DNA of 59,110 nt. It comes from a virus. Position numbers and translations under genes: made by a program. The stretch covers positions 1-59,110 of IMG/VR virus record IMGVR_UViG_3300027600_000049, one strand, 5' to 3'. The notes under the pieces were generated by a model, which saw only the letters and a list, made by a program, of their open reading frames with translations, made no database searches and was not told the origin of the DNA. This document shows positions 1 to 7,232 of this stretch, piece by piece (within the stretch, counting starts at the first letter, position 1; every line of letters begins with the position of its first letter).

Positions 1-160
1 CTTGGTAAAGAGCCTTGGTTCTCCAAGCCCCCAGCAGGGGAGGGAGGGTCAACGGGTTAGGTATGCTTAACTCATCATCCTGTCTGGTAGGTGAAAGCCC
101 TATCTAACTGGTAGATGAATAATGTTGTATAGTAGTGCAACATTGTGAAGGAGAGTACAG
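1..160. promoter_or_regulatory. Left-edge non-coding region with direct and inverted repeats
   Basis: No gene is visible before 161. Two 12-base near-identical direct repeats, CTGGTAGGTGAA (84-95) and CTGGTAGATGAA (108-119), lie 24 bases apart, the spacing of operators on one DNA face. AATGTTG (121-127) and CAACATT (138-144) form a perfect 7-base inverted repeat around a TATAGT box (128-133). GC-rich hairpins near 14-42 lack a T run. It is probably the control region of the rightward early genes, but no good -35 box was found. Confidence 0.35.
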
Positions 161-286
161 ATGATGGAGGCAGTGGTAACGTTTTTTTTGCTGGGTGCGC
201 TGTGCGTAGCGGTGGCTGGGATGGTGTTGTACGCACTCGCAGAGGTTTGGTTTTGGATGGATGAACAAGATTGGAGGGATAGATGA
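161..286 (+). CDS. Small single-pass membrane protein, 41 aa
   Basis: ATG at 161 follows a GAAGGAG ribosome site at 147-153. Residues 5-28 are hydrophobic (start MMEAVVTFFLLGALCVAVAG), giving one membrane segment, and the tail is short and acidic (MDEQDWRDR). The stop overlaps the next ATG as ATGA, so the two are translationally coupled. It is the first gene of a run of tiny early genes. Function unknown. A degenerate copy of the recurrent window motif (GTGGTAACGTTT) lies at its codons 5-8. Confidence 0.6.
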   Translation: MMEAVVTFFLLGALCVAVAGMVLYALAEVWFWMDEQDWRDR

Positions 287-537
287 ACAACATATCAGAT
301 TGGCTTAACCGAGCCGACTACACGGCAGAGGAACGCCGCAACATATGCGCTCAACTCCTGTCGGAAGCGCAGTATTGGGATGTGCATCAATACCTGAAGA
401 TGATGCACGACAGCACCAAGCGCCCTTGGGTTGGGCTGACGGAAGAGGACTTGGATTACCTGTGTCATTTGGCATACACAGGTGACGAAGAATTTGCGTT
501 AGCAGTGCAAGCAAAGCTGAAGGAGAAGAACACATGA
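283..537 (+). CDS. Hypothetical early protein, 84 aa
   Basis: Not recognised. A soluble, charged 84-residue protein, probably helical. Its last codons encode AKLKEKNT, and the same DNA (AAGGAGAAGAACAC) is the ribosome site for the next gene, whose ATG overlaps the stop. The same ending, protein and ribosome site together, recurs at the end of the gene at 1134-1496. Coupled on both sides by ATGA-type overlaps. Confidence 0.7.
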   Translation: MNNISDWLNRADYTAEERRNICAQLLSEAQYWDVHQYLKMMHDSTKRPWVGLTEEDLDYLCHLAYTGDEEFALAVQAKLKEKNT

Positions 538-800
538 ACGAAGAAGACGAAGCATTTGAGCAGTTGGCCTTAAAGCAGGGCCAATGGGAGCACACATCAG
601 GATGGAGAAAGAAACAAATCATGGACAAAATAGAACAAGCATTTCCTAACCCACACAGGACTGATATGACGGGCATGACCCTGCGGGATTACTTTGCGGC
701 CAAGGCTATGTTAAGAACAAGCGTGGGTTCATCCTACGAACAGCTTGCAAAGAACGCCTACGAAATTGCAGACGCAATGCTGAAAGCGAGGGAAGCATGA
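534..800 (+). CDS. Phage DYFAAKAM-family protein, 88 aa
   Basis: Conserved small phage protein of unknown role. The C-terminal half reads TLRDYFAAKAM, then AYEIADAMLKARE, a pattern frequent in tailed phages. Two further members of the family lie far away on the other strand at 55266-55484 and 55481-55678. The start overlaps the upstream stop as ATGA, with AAGGAG about 8 bases ahead. The next gene begins inside its stop codon. Confidence 0.75.
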   Translation: MNEEDEAFEQLALKQGQWEHTSGWRKKQIMDKIEQAFPNPHRTDMTGMTLRDYFAAKAMLRTSVGSSYEQLAKNAYEIADAMLKAREA

Positions 801-940
801 AAGCACCACCAGGAAAAGGCGCTTGCCTGATGATGGCAAAGATAACCTATCCCCGCAATCAGGAACTCAGTTGGAAATGGTTGCTGGCATGGGGCTTCTA
901 TGAAATGTATGTTGATGGATGGTATGAAGGCAAAGCATGA
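797..940 (+). CDS. Hypothetical early protein, 47 aa
   Basis: Not recognised. ATG at 797 overlaps the upstream stop and the TGA at 938-940 overlaps the next ATG, so it sits inside the coupled early chain. The sequence is rich in Trp and Tyr (SWKWLLAWGFYEMYVDGWYE). Supported mainly by exact coupling at both ends and by an uninterrupted frame. Confidence 0.6.
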   Translation: MKAPPGKGACLMMAKITYPRNQELSWKWLLAWGFYEMYVDGWYEGKA

Positions 941-1137
941 ACAAACCGATTACATCCAATAAGTTTGCAACAGACACTTGGAAAATGGTGCAAATGCTGA
1001 TTGAAGAAGCAGTGCTGGCAGAGCGTGAGGAGTGCGCCAAGATATTGGATGCCAATGCTATGGCTTGTGAAAGTCTCATCATGCGGAGTCTGTTGCAGTC
1101 AAACGCCCAAGCAATTCGGGTGAGGGGACAAGCATGA
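937..1137 (+). CDS. Hypothetical early protein, 66 aa
   Basis: Contains EEAVLAEREECAKILDANA, a helical pattern (AVLAERE-CAK) common in small phage proteins of unknown function. Coupled by ATGA-type overlap to both neighbours. No catalytic motif seen. Confidence 0.65.
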   Translation: MNKPITSNKFATDTWKMVQMLIEEAVLAEREECAKILDANAMACESLIMRSLLQSNAQAIRVRGQA

Positions 1138-1496
1138 TTAAGGACGTACTGAAGTATCTTCAACCCAACGCAGTTATTCCCATTGATATGGAGACCACAA
1201 TTATGCTGGTCAACGCACTCAAAGAAGCCTTGGCACAGCCAGAGCAAGAGCCTGTGCAATACAAATGCACGGTGATCGATGACCAACATCCAAACGGGAT
1301 ACCTTTGGAACAGTGGGTGAAACCACCACAGCCAGAGCAAGAGCCAAGGATTGGTTGTGTGAATCACGATTGTGACCAATGCAAAGCACAGCGCACAGAG
1401 CCAGCACAGCAAAAAAAGGTTTGGACGTTTTGGGACTTATCGGGCGGGGATATTGCTGATGCCATCAAAGCCAAACTCAAGGAGAAGAACACATGA
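1134..1496 (+). CDS. Hypothetical early protein with PEQEP repeats, 120 aa
   Basis: The N-terminal about 35 residues are helical (MLVNALKEALAQ). A Pro/Glu/Gln linker follows with PEQEP twice, then a Cys-containing stretch (CVNHDCDQCK, possible metal site), then a C-terminus ending AKLKEKNT. The modular build, with interchangeable linkers and tails, recalls Ea22-like phage early proteins, but the function is unknown. The last codons double as the ribosome site (AAGGAGAAGAACAC) for the next gene. Confidence 0.65.
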   Translation: MIKDVLKYLQPNAVIPIDMETTIMLVNALKEALAQPEQEPVQYKCTVIDDQHPNGIPLEQWVKPPQPEQEPRIGCVNHDCDQCKAQRTEPAQQKKVWTFWDLSGGDIADAIKAKLKEKNT

Positions 1497-1645
1497 GACC
1501 AGAAAAAATATTTCACGCAGTGATGCGAAGCAGAGGCTACATCGACACTGACTTCAAGATGGAGAAGGGTAGGTATGTAAACGCCGCCATGCAGACCCGA
1601 TGGAACTATTTCCTTTTGGGCTGGGAAATGCGGGGCGCTGCATGA
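1493..1645 (+). CDS. Hypothetical early protein, 50 aa
   Basis: ATG at 1493 follows AAGGAGAAGAACAC and overlaps the upstream stop. The frame runs 50 codons to TGA at 1643-1645, which overlaps the next ATG at 1642. The C-terminal end (TRWNYFLLGWEMR) resembles the Trp-rich end of the gene at 2287-2451. Unrecognised; supported by coupling and the strong ribosome site. Confidence 0.6.
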   Translation: MRPEKIFHAVMRSRGYIDTDFKMEKGRYVNAAMQTRWNYFLLGWEMRGAA

Positions 1646-1803
1646 TTGAGCTTGTCCGCACATGGCAGGTCAGGGAATCTGGTAACACTACCAAGGTATC
1701 CAGCGGTCAGGCATGGCGGTGTACCAGATGCAGTCAACATTTTCAATTCAAAACCCAGGCGGATGCACACAAGTGTGAGGGGGCAAAAGAAAATGATGAA
1801 TAA
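1642..1803 (+). CDS. Zinc-finger microprotein, 53 aa
   Basis: Residues about 25-45 read WRCTRCSQHFQF, then ADAHKC, a CX2C plus HXC arrangement suited to one zinc ion. The same spacing occurs in the microprotein at 2005-2166, so the two look like paralogues. Start chosen at 1642 because it overlaps the upstream TGA. It could bind nucleic acid or a host protein; the role is inferred only from the finger. Confidence 0.65.
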   Translation: MIELVRTWQVRESGNTTKVSSGQAWRCTRCSQHFQFKTQADAHKCEGAKENDE

Positions 1804-2008
1804 ATTTTCTAAATACTTTGTAGATTTTGTGAGGCCCAGAACCCTGCATGAAATCATTGCTAAGGAACTGCGGGAGGCGCAACTGCGAAAGCTGGAGGCC
1901 GAAAGCGGAGTTGAATACGCCAAATCTGTGGTGTCTTACAACGAACAGCGGATTGTGCGCTTATCAAAAAGATTGAATGAACATTCAGAGGAGACACAAG
2001 AACCATGA
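1793..2008 (+). CDS. Conserved phage hypothetical, 71 aa
   Basis: Begins MMNKFSKYF and carries PRTLHEIIAKELREAQLRK, then EYAKSVVSYNEQRI. This amphipathic helical family, with a leading PRT/ELxEA signature, is widespread in phage early regions. Its function is unknown and a coiled coil is likely. GAGGGGG lies upstream of the ATG at 1793. It overlaps the previous gene by 11 bases in another frame. Confidence 0.7.
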   Translation: MMNKFSKYFVDFVRPRTLHEIIAKELREAQLRKLEAESGVEYAKSVVSYNEQRIVRLSKRLNEHSEETQEP

Positions 2009-2166
2009 TCGCTGAACAGATACGCAATTTCTTTGGCAGAATCCACCTCCCCCCGGCTGGCATCCAGCCCAAAGGTAGGCTGTGGCAATGCAGCCAATGC
2101 CACTTGTTGTTTTTAAATAAGGCAGAAGGAGACAGACACAAATGCCAAGACCAAAGAGTGATCTGA
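2005..2166 (+). CDS. Zinc-finger microprotein, 53 aa
   Basis: Residues 27-47 read WQCSQCHLLFLN, then GDRHKC, the same W-X-C-X2-C and H-K-C spacing as the protein at 1642-1803. The flanking sequence is unrelated. Start overlaps the upstream stop (ATGA). The next gene starts inside it in another frame. Function unknown. Confidence 0.6.
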   Translation: MIAEQIRNFFGRIHLPPAGIQPKGRLWQCSQCHLLFLNKAEGDRHKCQDQRVI

Positions 2167-2321
2167 CGCAATCAGGTCGAGCAGTCGGTGTGCGATTGCG
2201 TGAATGGGAGTATCAAGAATGGCTGAATCTAGGAGGAACAAAATGGTTCCGCAAGCTATTGATGGACAGTTACAAAAGGAGGGTACATGAGCAATATAAA
2301 CAGAACAAGAGCGGCGTTTGA
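2142..2321 (+). CDS. Small phage protein with possible ribbon-helix-helix start, 59 aa
   Basis: MPRPKSDLTQSGRAVGVRL, followed by LGGTKWFRKLL, matches a recurrent small phage family with a basic N-terminus and a LGGxKWLRKLL helix. This is compatible with a CopG-like DNA-binding fold, though not proven. GAAGGAG lies about 10 bases ahead of the ATG at 2142. It overlaps both neighbours out of frame. Confidence 0.6.
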   Translation: MPRPKSDLTQSGRAVGVRLREWEYQEWLNLGGTKWFRKLLMDSYKRRVHEQYKQNKSGV

Positions 2322-2451
2322 GGGCTGGGCCGCAGCAAGGGGCAGGTCAGGACAATTGAATTGGACTGGCAGCAAGTATGAACATCCAAGAATTCAATCT
2401 CAATGGATTGCTTTTTTGATGGGCTGGACAATGTGCAACAACCAAAGGTAA
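2287..2451 (+). CDS. Hypothetical early protein, 54 aa
   Basis: ATG at 2287 is preceded by a strong AAAGGAGGG site. The pattern RAAFEGWAAARG, YEHP, QWIAFLMGW is typical of small phage proteins with an FEGW start and a QW...GW end. Function unknown. It ends 3 bases before the ParB-like gene. Confidence 0.65.
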   Translation: MSNINRTRAAFEGWAAARGRSGQLNWTGSKYEHPRIQSQWIAFLMGWTMCNNQR

Positions 2452-2454
2452 AAA

Positions 2455-3249
2455 ATGTTTAACATAGAACTAATTAGCATCGACAAGGGAACACAGTCAC
2501 GGGTAGCCATCAGCCAGGAAACTGTTGATGATTACTCAAGGCAGATGGAAGATGGGGCCAAATTTCCCCCGGTCATAGTCTTCCATGATGGAGTGGAATA
2601 CTACCTAGCGGATGGTTTCCACCGCTACTTTGCCAATCGCAAGCTTAAGAATGACAGCATTGACGTAGACATTGTTAAGGGTACGCTGCGGGAAGCTATT
2701 TTCTATAGCTTGAAGGCCAACAAGGCGCACGGCTTACGTCCAAGCAACGCCGATAAGCGCAAATCCGTAATCATCATGCTCAAAGATCACGAGTGGGTAA
2801 AGTGGGCTGATCGTCAAATCGCTACGCATTGCGGTGTTTCCCATGTGTTTGTAGCCAAAGTGCGCAAAGAAGTGTCGGGCGGTAAGGCCCAGACAACCCG
2901 CAAGTACAAGGGTAAGGGTGGTAACGTTTCCACCTTCACCAACCGCCAACCCCAGGAGCCGGAGCCGGATGCCCCTGTCTATGACCAAAAGCAGGAGATG
3001 ATGGAGGCTTTGGTGGCTGAGAACGAGAAGCTATCAGAGCAGCTAGCCATAGCCACCATCGATGGTACGGCTGAAGAAAAGGACTTGGCAACCACCATGA
3101 TCGGTGAGTTGAAGGAAGAAATCCGTCTGCTCCAGATCGAATTGGTATCAGTCAAGAAGAGTCGGGATATGTTTCAGTCTGAGAATGCCCAGCTAAAGAA
3201 GCAGGTGGCAATGATGCAAAAGAAGTTGAAGGCAGTGGAAAATGCTTGA
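2455..3249 (+). CDS. ParB/Spo0J-like protein, 264 aa
   Basis: Residues 1-105 look like a ParB N-terminal nucleotide-binding domain: conserved ADGFHRY at 52-58 and KANKAHGLRPSNADKRKSV near 87-105. A helix-turn-helix follows (WADRQIATHCGVSHVFVAKV, about 117-136), then a low-complexity linker, and a long charged coiled coil fills about 180-264. Chromosomal ParB works with ParA; no ParA is visible here, so partitioning cannot be assumed. It could bind the window-wide dyad, one copy of which lies inside its own linker (residues 155-160, GGNVST). It overlaps the helicase start by 8 bases. Confidence 0.75.
   Translation: MFNIELISIDKGTQSRVAISQETVDDYSRQMEDGAKFPPVIVFHDGVEYYLADGFHRYFANRKLKNDSIDVDIVKGTLREAIFYSLKANKAHGLRPSNADKRKSVIIMLKDHEWVKWADRQIATHCGVSHVFVAKVRKEVSGGKAQTTRKYKGKGGNVSTFTNRQPQEPEPDAPVYDQKQEMMEALVAENEKLSEQLAIATIDGTAEEKDLATTMIGELKEEIRLLQIELVSVKKSRDMFQSENAQLKKQVAMMQKKLKAVENA
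2918..2933. repeat. Window-wide dyad, exact copy (GTGGTAACGTTTCCAC)
   Basis: Exact 16-base copy inside the ParB-like gene, extending to GG...CC on both sides. It falls in the linker between the helix-turn-helix and the coiled coil and is read as GGNVST. Confidence 0.8.
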
Positions 3250-4714
3250 GCTACGAGGCTACCAGACCGATACGCTGGAGGCTTTGCGCCAGGGGTTTGC
3301 AGCAGGTGCCAATGCTCAGATACTCTACGCCCCCACGGGGGCGGGCAAAACAGAAATGGCTATAGCTTTGCTAGAAGCCACCCGAGCGAAGGGCAACAGG
3401 GCAGCAATGCTACTGGACAGGATCATTCTGTGCGATCAAACCAGTCAGCGGCTGGAGAAGTACCACATTGACCACGGCGTGATGCAGTCAGGTCATTGGA
3501 GATACAGGCCGCATGAAAAGATCCAGGTCTGTTCGGCGCAAACCCTTGAAAGAAAGGGTGAATTTCCAGGTCTAAACCTTTTGATCGTTGACGAGGCGCA
3601 TCAAACCCGGCAGCAGACAATGGAGTTCATCAAGAACAACCCTGAAATCCGTGTGATCGGGCTGACCGCTACGCCATTCACCAAAGGTTTGGGCAAGACA
3701 TACACCAATGTTGTCTCAACAGTCACGACCAAGCAGTTAGTTGAGCAGAATGTGCTTGTGCCTTTGAAGGTGTTCATCTCCAAAGAGATCGACATGACCG
3801 ATGCCAAGAAGGTAGCGGGCGAGTGGAGTCAGAAGGAAGCCACCACCAGGGGCATGAAGATCACTGGCGACATTGTTGCTGAGTGGATTAAGAAGACCCA
3901 TGAGATATTTAAAAAGCCGGTAAAGACCATCGTGTTCTGCTCGGGCGTGAATCATGGCGCTGACCTAGCGAGGAAGTTTGCAGAGCAGGGGTATAACTTC
4001 ATAGCTGTAAGCTACAGGGACGATGACACATTCAAGCGGGATGTGATTGAGGACTTCTCCAAGCCTGACACAGAGATTCATGGGCTGATCGCCACGGACA
4101 TACTGACCAAAGGCTTTGATGTGCCGGATGTTCTGATCGGTATATCAGCTAGGCCGTTCAGTAAATCCCTGTCCTCCCACATCCAGCAGATGGGTCGCAT
4201 CATGCGCGGCTGCGAGGGGAAAGAGTTTGCCGTTTGGCTGGATCACAGCGGCAATTACCTGCGGTTCCGGCAGGATTGGGAAGATGTTTTTGAGCATGGC
4301 GTAGACAAGTTGGATGATGGCAAGGAGAAAACCAAGCCAGAACCCACCGACAAAGAGAAGGAAGCGGCAAAGTGTCCGGCTTGTGGATCGTTGTGGCCCT
4401 CCAGTTCGGATGCTTGCAGTAACTGCGGTCATGTTCGGGAACGAAAGAACAAGGTAGTCGAGTTGCCTGGGGAGTTGGAGGAGTTAACCGGAACCATGTC
4501 CAAGGCAGATAAGCAGGAGTGGTGGTCAATGCTGCAATGGTATGTTCAGACCCAGGGCTGGTCGCATGGTCGGGCGGCTCATGTCTACAAAGAGAAGTTT
4601 GGGGTGTGGCCCAGGGCTTTGTACGACAAGCCTGTCTATCCAAGCCAGGAGATTGTCAAGTTCATCGACAAAGGTATCAGGGCGTACATCCGGCAGATGA
4701 AGAAGGGAAGATGA
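3242..4714 (+). CDS. SF2 DEAH-box helicase with zinc ribbon, 490 aa
   Basis: ATP-dependent DNA helicase/translocase for phage replication or recombination. Motifs in order: Q-like LRGYQ at 4-8; Walker A PTGAGKT at 31-37; DEAH at 117-120; TATP at 142-145; second RecA domain with ATDILTKGFDVP near 284-295; motif VI QQMGRIMRG near 315-323. A CX2C...CX2C zinc ribbon (C378, C381, C392, C395) follows. Size and order fit phage helicases of the UvsW/RecG-like SF2 group. It overlaps the ParB-like gene by 8 bases and the primase-like gene by 4 (ATGA), so they form one replication operon. Confidence 0.93.
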   Translation: MLELRGYQTDTLEALRQGFAAGANAQILYAPTGAGKTEMAIALLEATRAKGNRAAMLLDRIILCDQTSQRLEKYHIDHGVMQSGHWRYRPHEKIQVCSAQTLERKGEFPGLNLLIVDEAHQTRQQTMEFIKNNPEIRVIGLTATPFTKGLGKTYTNVVSTVTTKQLVEQNVLVPLKVFISKEIDMTDAKKVAGEWSQKEATTRGMKITGDIVAEWIKKTHEIFKKPVKTIVFCSGVNHGADLARKFAEQGYNFIAVSYRDDDTFKRDVIEDFSKPDTEIHGLIATDILTKGFDVPDVLIGISARPFSKSLSSHIQQMGRIMRGCEGKEFAVWLDHSGNYLRFRQDWEDVFEHGVDKLDDGKEKTKPEPTDKEKEAAKCPACGSLWPSSSDACSNCGHVRERKNKVVELPGELEELTGTMSKADKQEWWSMLQWYVQTQGWSHGRAAHVYKEKFGVWPRALYDKPVYPSQEIVKFIDKGIRAYIRQMKKGR

Positions 4715-5523
4715 TGGAGTTGGTAGATTATTGTCGGGCGCATGGGATCGTCATTGATTTCCCACCACCCATCGGATACTGGAAACGTTACCACACAGTC
4801 GATCATCCAAAGAAGCGCAATGGTGCTGTGAAATTCATGGGCGACCATGCTTTTGTGCAGAACCATGCTACCGACACAGAGGTTTCCATATGGAAGCCTG
4901 ACTCAATCAGTGAAGGTGCCCGCAGGGATTACGCCCAGCTTGTGCAAAAAGCAGAGCAGGACAAGATTCGGATGCAGGAAAAGGCAGCGATCAAGGCAAA
5001 GGATCTGCTGCAAGGTTCGTTGTTGGGTAGGCATCCATACTTCAAAGCCAAGGGTTTTCCCGATGAAGAGGGGTGGGTCAATGACAAAAGGCTAATCATT
5101 CCGATGCGAGTGGATGGGGTGCTGGTCGGATGCCAAGTGATCGATGCGGATGGCGAAAAGAAGTTTCTGTCAGGGCAGAAGAGTTCGGGCGCATCGTTTG
5201 ACTTCGACAACAAGGGCAAGCATTTTCTGTGTGAGGGGTACGCTACAGGGTTGTCGTTGCGTCATGCGCTGCGGTGCTTGAAGCGCAATTATGTGATCCA
5301 TGTGTGCTTTTCGGCTGGAAATATGCTCAAGCTGGCGCAGAAATTCGGAGGGTATGTCATTGCCGACAACGATGAGAGCGGGACGGGGGAGAGGGTAGCA
5401 AAGCAAACAGGGCTACCTTATTGGATGAGTGATGTGGTGGGAGAGGATGCGAATGATGCACATCAAAGGCTTGGGCTATTTAAATTTACCCAAAGCCTGA
5501 CCCGATCATTGCCTATACGATGA
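4711..5523 (+). CDS. Toprim-domain primase-like protein, 270 aa
   Basis: Likely DNA primase or primase/helicase partner. The Toprim fold shows in FLCEGYATGLSL (Glu175), VIADNDESG (Asp219, Asp221) and GEDANDAHQRLG near 244-255, which supply metal-binding acidic residues. No N-terminal CHC2 zinc finger is seen, so primer synthesis may be reduced or rely on the helicase's zinc ribbon. ATG at 4711 overlaps the helicase stop and follows AAGGGAAG. One copy of the recurrent dyad lies at codons 24-28 (WKRYH). Its 3' end overlaps the leftward operon's last gene by 18 bases. Confidence 0.85.
   Translation: MMELVDYCRAHGIVIDFPPPIGYWKRYHTVDHPKKRNGAVKFMGDHAFVQNHATDTEVSIWKPDSISEGARRDYAQLVQKAEQDKIRMQEKAAIKAKDLLQGSLLGRHPYFKAKGFPDEEGWVNDKRLIIPMRVDGVLVGCQVIDADGEKKFLSGQKSSGASFDFDNKGKHFLCEGYATGLSLRHALRCLKRNYVIHVCFSAGNMLKLAQKFGGYVIADNDESGTGERVAKQTGLPYWMSDVVGEDANDAHQRLGLFKFTQSLTRSLPIR
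4780..4793. repeat. Window-wide dyad, exact 14-base core (TGGAAACGTTACCA)
   Basis: Core copy inside the primase-like gene. Extended to 16 bases it differs from the consensus only at its first base. It is read as WKRYH, a different frame from the copy at 2918. Confidence 0.8.
5467..5498. terminator. Hairpin at the convergent operon junction
   Basis: AGGCTTGGG (5467-5475) can pair with CCCAAAGCCT (5489-5498) with one bulge around an AT-rich loop. It sits where the rightward replication operon meets the leftward operon. There is no long T run on either side, so it is only a possible bidirectional terminator. Confidence 0.35.
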
Positions 5524-5712
5524 CATGGTGCAAGGCTCGACATACAGGGTTTCAGAGAATTTCTCCAGTATGGTCAAGCCTTGCAGTATCTCCATGCCCA
5601 GGTGAAAAGAATGTACGCCTTGCCCTATGTATTCGGTTCGGACGGTAACAATACCTTCCTCATCCTCCATTAGGAACACGGCGAACAAAGTCTTTGCTGG
5701 TTTTTGTTTCAT
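5506..5712 (-). CDS. Hypothetical protein, 68 aa
   Basis: Last gene of the leftward operon; start MKQKPAKTLFAVFLM. Not recognised; probably a small alpha/beta protein. It converges on and overlaps the primase-like gene by 18 bases. The GGAAGG site lies rather far upstream, so the start is tentative. Confidence 0.55.
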   Translation of the reverse strand: MKQKPAKTLFAVFLMEDEEGIVTVRTEYIGQGVHSFHLGMEILQGLTILEKFSETLYVEPCTMSSYRQ

Positions 5713-5721
5713 TGACACAGT

Positions 5722-5904
5722 TTACATACCTTCCGCTATCTGGGCAGCGGCTGCTTTGGATGCTTTAATTTGTTCTTCGGTCATGCCTCGGGCGATCATC
5801 ACGGCAAGCAAAATTGCCAGATCGCTTTTCTCCTCTGTTTCGGCAGTCAATCCAAGGATCAAAGCTTGGGTCAAAGCTTGCGTTCGGCTGGTGATTTCTA
5901 TCAT
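5722..5904 (-). CDS. Hypothetical helical protein, 60 aa
   Basis: A 60-residue all-helical protein (TAETEEKSDLAILLAVMIA, then MTEEQIKASKAAAAQIAEG). Its ATG overlaps the stop of the upstream DUF2591-like gene. Not recognised. Confidence 0.6.
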   Translation of the reverse strand: MIEITSRTQALTQALILGLTAETEEKSDLAILLAVMIARGMTEEQIKASKAAAAQIAEGM

Positions 5905-6242
5905 GCTGTTAACTCCTCCGGTACATCCACTTCATCGCCCAGCTTGCTTGCCACATAGCACCGCATAGCGGCGATGAGGGGTGTGGTTCCAGACTCAGTG
6001 TGTTCAATGTAGCCACCCACCGAATCAGCGATGTCGGCAGTCCAAGCGCCGCCTATACGATCTACACTGATACCCTCCCGCTCAATGATCGGACCACCTT
6101 GTGACCAATTTCGGGTCGGGTTCCACTCATCTCCATCCAGCAGGTAGAAGACCCCACTAAAGTGTTTGATGGTTATGTTCTCTGCCCATGCCACCGCCCA
6201 ATCAAGGGCGGCACCTGTTAATTCATTTGTTTTGATCTTCAT
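5901..6242 (-). CDS. DUF2591-like phage protein, 113 aa
   Basis: MKIKTNELTGAALDWAVAWAE is the hallmark start of the phage/prophage DUF2591 family. GYIEHTESGTTPLIAAMRCYVASKLGDEVDVP near the end also fits. These are accessory proteins of lambdoid and related phages with no established biochemistry. Coupled to the next gene by a 4-base overlap. Confidence 0.8.
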   Translation of the reverse strand: MKIKTNELTGAALDWAVAWAENITIKHFSGVFYLLDGDEWNPTRNWSQGGPIIEREGISVDRIGGAWTADIADSVGGYIEHTESGTTPLIAAMRCYVASKLGDEVDVPEELTA

Positions 6243-6250
6243 GGTGTACC

Positions 6251-6742
6251 TTAAAACAAGCAGACAGTGCAGCTAGAGAAGTTTGCACGATAGGTTATGG
6301 TGGCATCGTCCTCACGGATTTTCTTGCCCGCAGCCTTGGTCATGTTTACATTCTGTTCTTTGATCGGGCGCAGCTTTGAATCGGTATAGTCAAAGTCCAA
6401 CACCTTGCGGGTTTTCTTATCGATGGTAACGATTCCATTGCCGCATCCCTTGTACTTTGCCTCCAGCAAAGGCTTGGGGATTGAGAATGTATCTTTCAGT
6501 GCTGCTCTGTTCTGGATGCTTTGGGCAATGGCTTTGTCCACATATTTTTGAAGCACATCGTCCGGTTGCTCTGCTGATAGACCATCATCGTACAGATACA
6601 TTGCCAGAAGGCGGGGGAAATTGGTAACTTCCAATCCCTCCAGAACAAACCCACCCATCATCGACATGATGCGCTCGGCATCATTCATCAAAACGATGCT
6701 CATTACATCGATTGCATTCCATTTTTTGCGAAAATCTTCCAT
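6251..6742 (-). CDS. Hypothetical protein, 163 aa
   Basis: The start MEDFRKKWNAI at 6742 is preceded by TAGGAG at good spacing, which fixes it over upstream alternatives. Contains DAERIMSMMGGFV and a Lys-rich second half; no catalytic motif recognised. Starts 2 bases after the upstream gene ends. Confidence 0.65.
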   Translation of the reverse strand: MEDFRKKWNAIDVMSIVLMNDAERIMSMMGGFVLEGLEVTNFPRLLAMYLYDDGLSAEQPDDVLQKYVDKAIAQSIQNRAALKDTFSIPKPLLEAKYKGCGNGIVTIDKKTRKVLDFDYTDSKLRPIKEQNVNMTKAAGKKIREDDATITYRANFSSCTVCLF

Positions 6743-6743
6743 T

Positions 6744-7232
6744 TTAAAAACTCCTAAAGGTTTGAAGTGCCTCGTCAAAAGGCAAAAGGTTAAGGATCAC
6801 ATCAGCTTTTAGCTGCTGCTTAAGGTCTGATTTAGCTAGGGCGGTTTTCAATTCGGCTGCACTCTTAGCATTCGTTGCATAAAGCTTGCCGTCACTTGTG
6901 TAGAGAATCTTGCTGGCAAGAAATCTTTTTAGGTCTTTCTTCATCAAATGATCGTTCATCAGTTCACCAAAAATAATTTCATGGTTCTGGTGAATTTCCC
7001 CTGGTTTACCTGTCGCTGGGTCGATCCATTCGCAGGTAAATGTGGGCAGCGTTTTGGCGTACTCGTCTATTCTTTCTGCCACCTCCCAGGGGTGTACATT
7101 GTCAGAACCACCTCGTCCATCGTTGTCCACAGTCCCGACACGAACCCCATCGATGTAGATGGATGCCTCGTAGCAGATCGTTTCTTGCGATGCGAAAGCT
7201 GAATACTTGACGCCTCTCAATTCAATTTTCAT
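6744..7232 (-). CDS. Conserved phage hypothetical, 162 aa
   Basis: Begins MKIELRGVKYSAFASQETICYEASIYIDGVR, then a Gly/Asp-rich turn (DNDGRGGSDNVHPW) and a charged helical C-terminal half. Phage proteins with this layout (an edge beta sheet, then helices) are common in accessory operons, with no known function. Overlaps the upstream gene by 4 bases. Confidence 0.65.
   Translation of the reverse strand: MKIELRGVKYSAFASQETICYEASIYIDGVRVGTVDNDGRGGSDNVHPWEVAERIDEYAKTLPTFTCEWIDPATGKPGEIHQNHEIIFGELMNDHLMKKDLKRFLASKILYTSDGKLYATNAKSAAELKTALAKSDLKQQLKADVILNLLPFDEALQTFRSF

Noticed and set aside
1679-1692. TGGTAACACTACCA as another copy of the recurrent dyad
   Set aside because: The AACGTT centre is missing (two central mismatches), so it was not counted.
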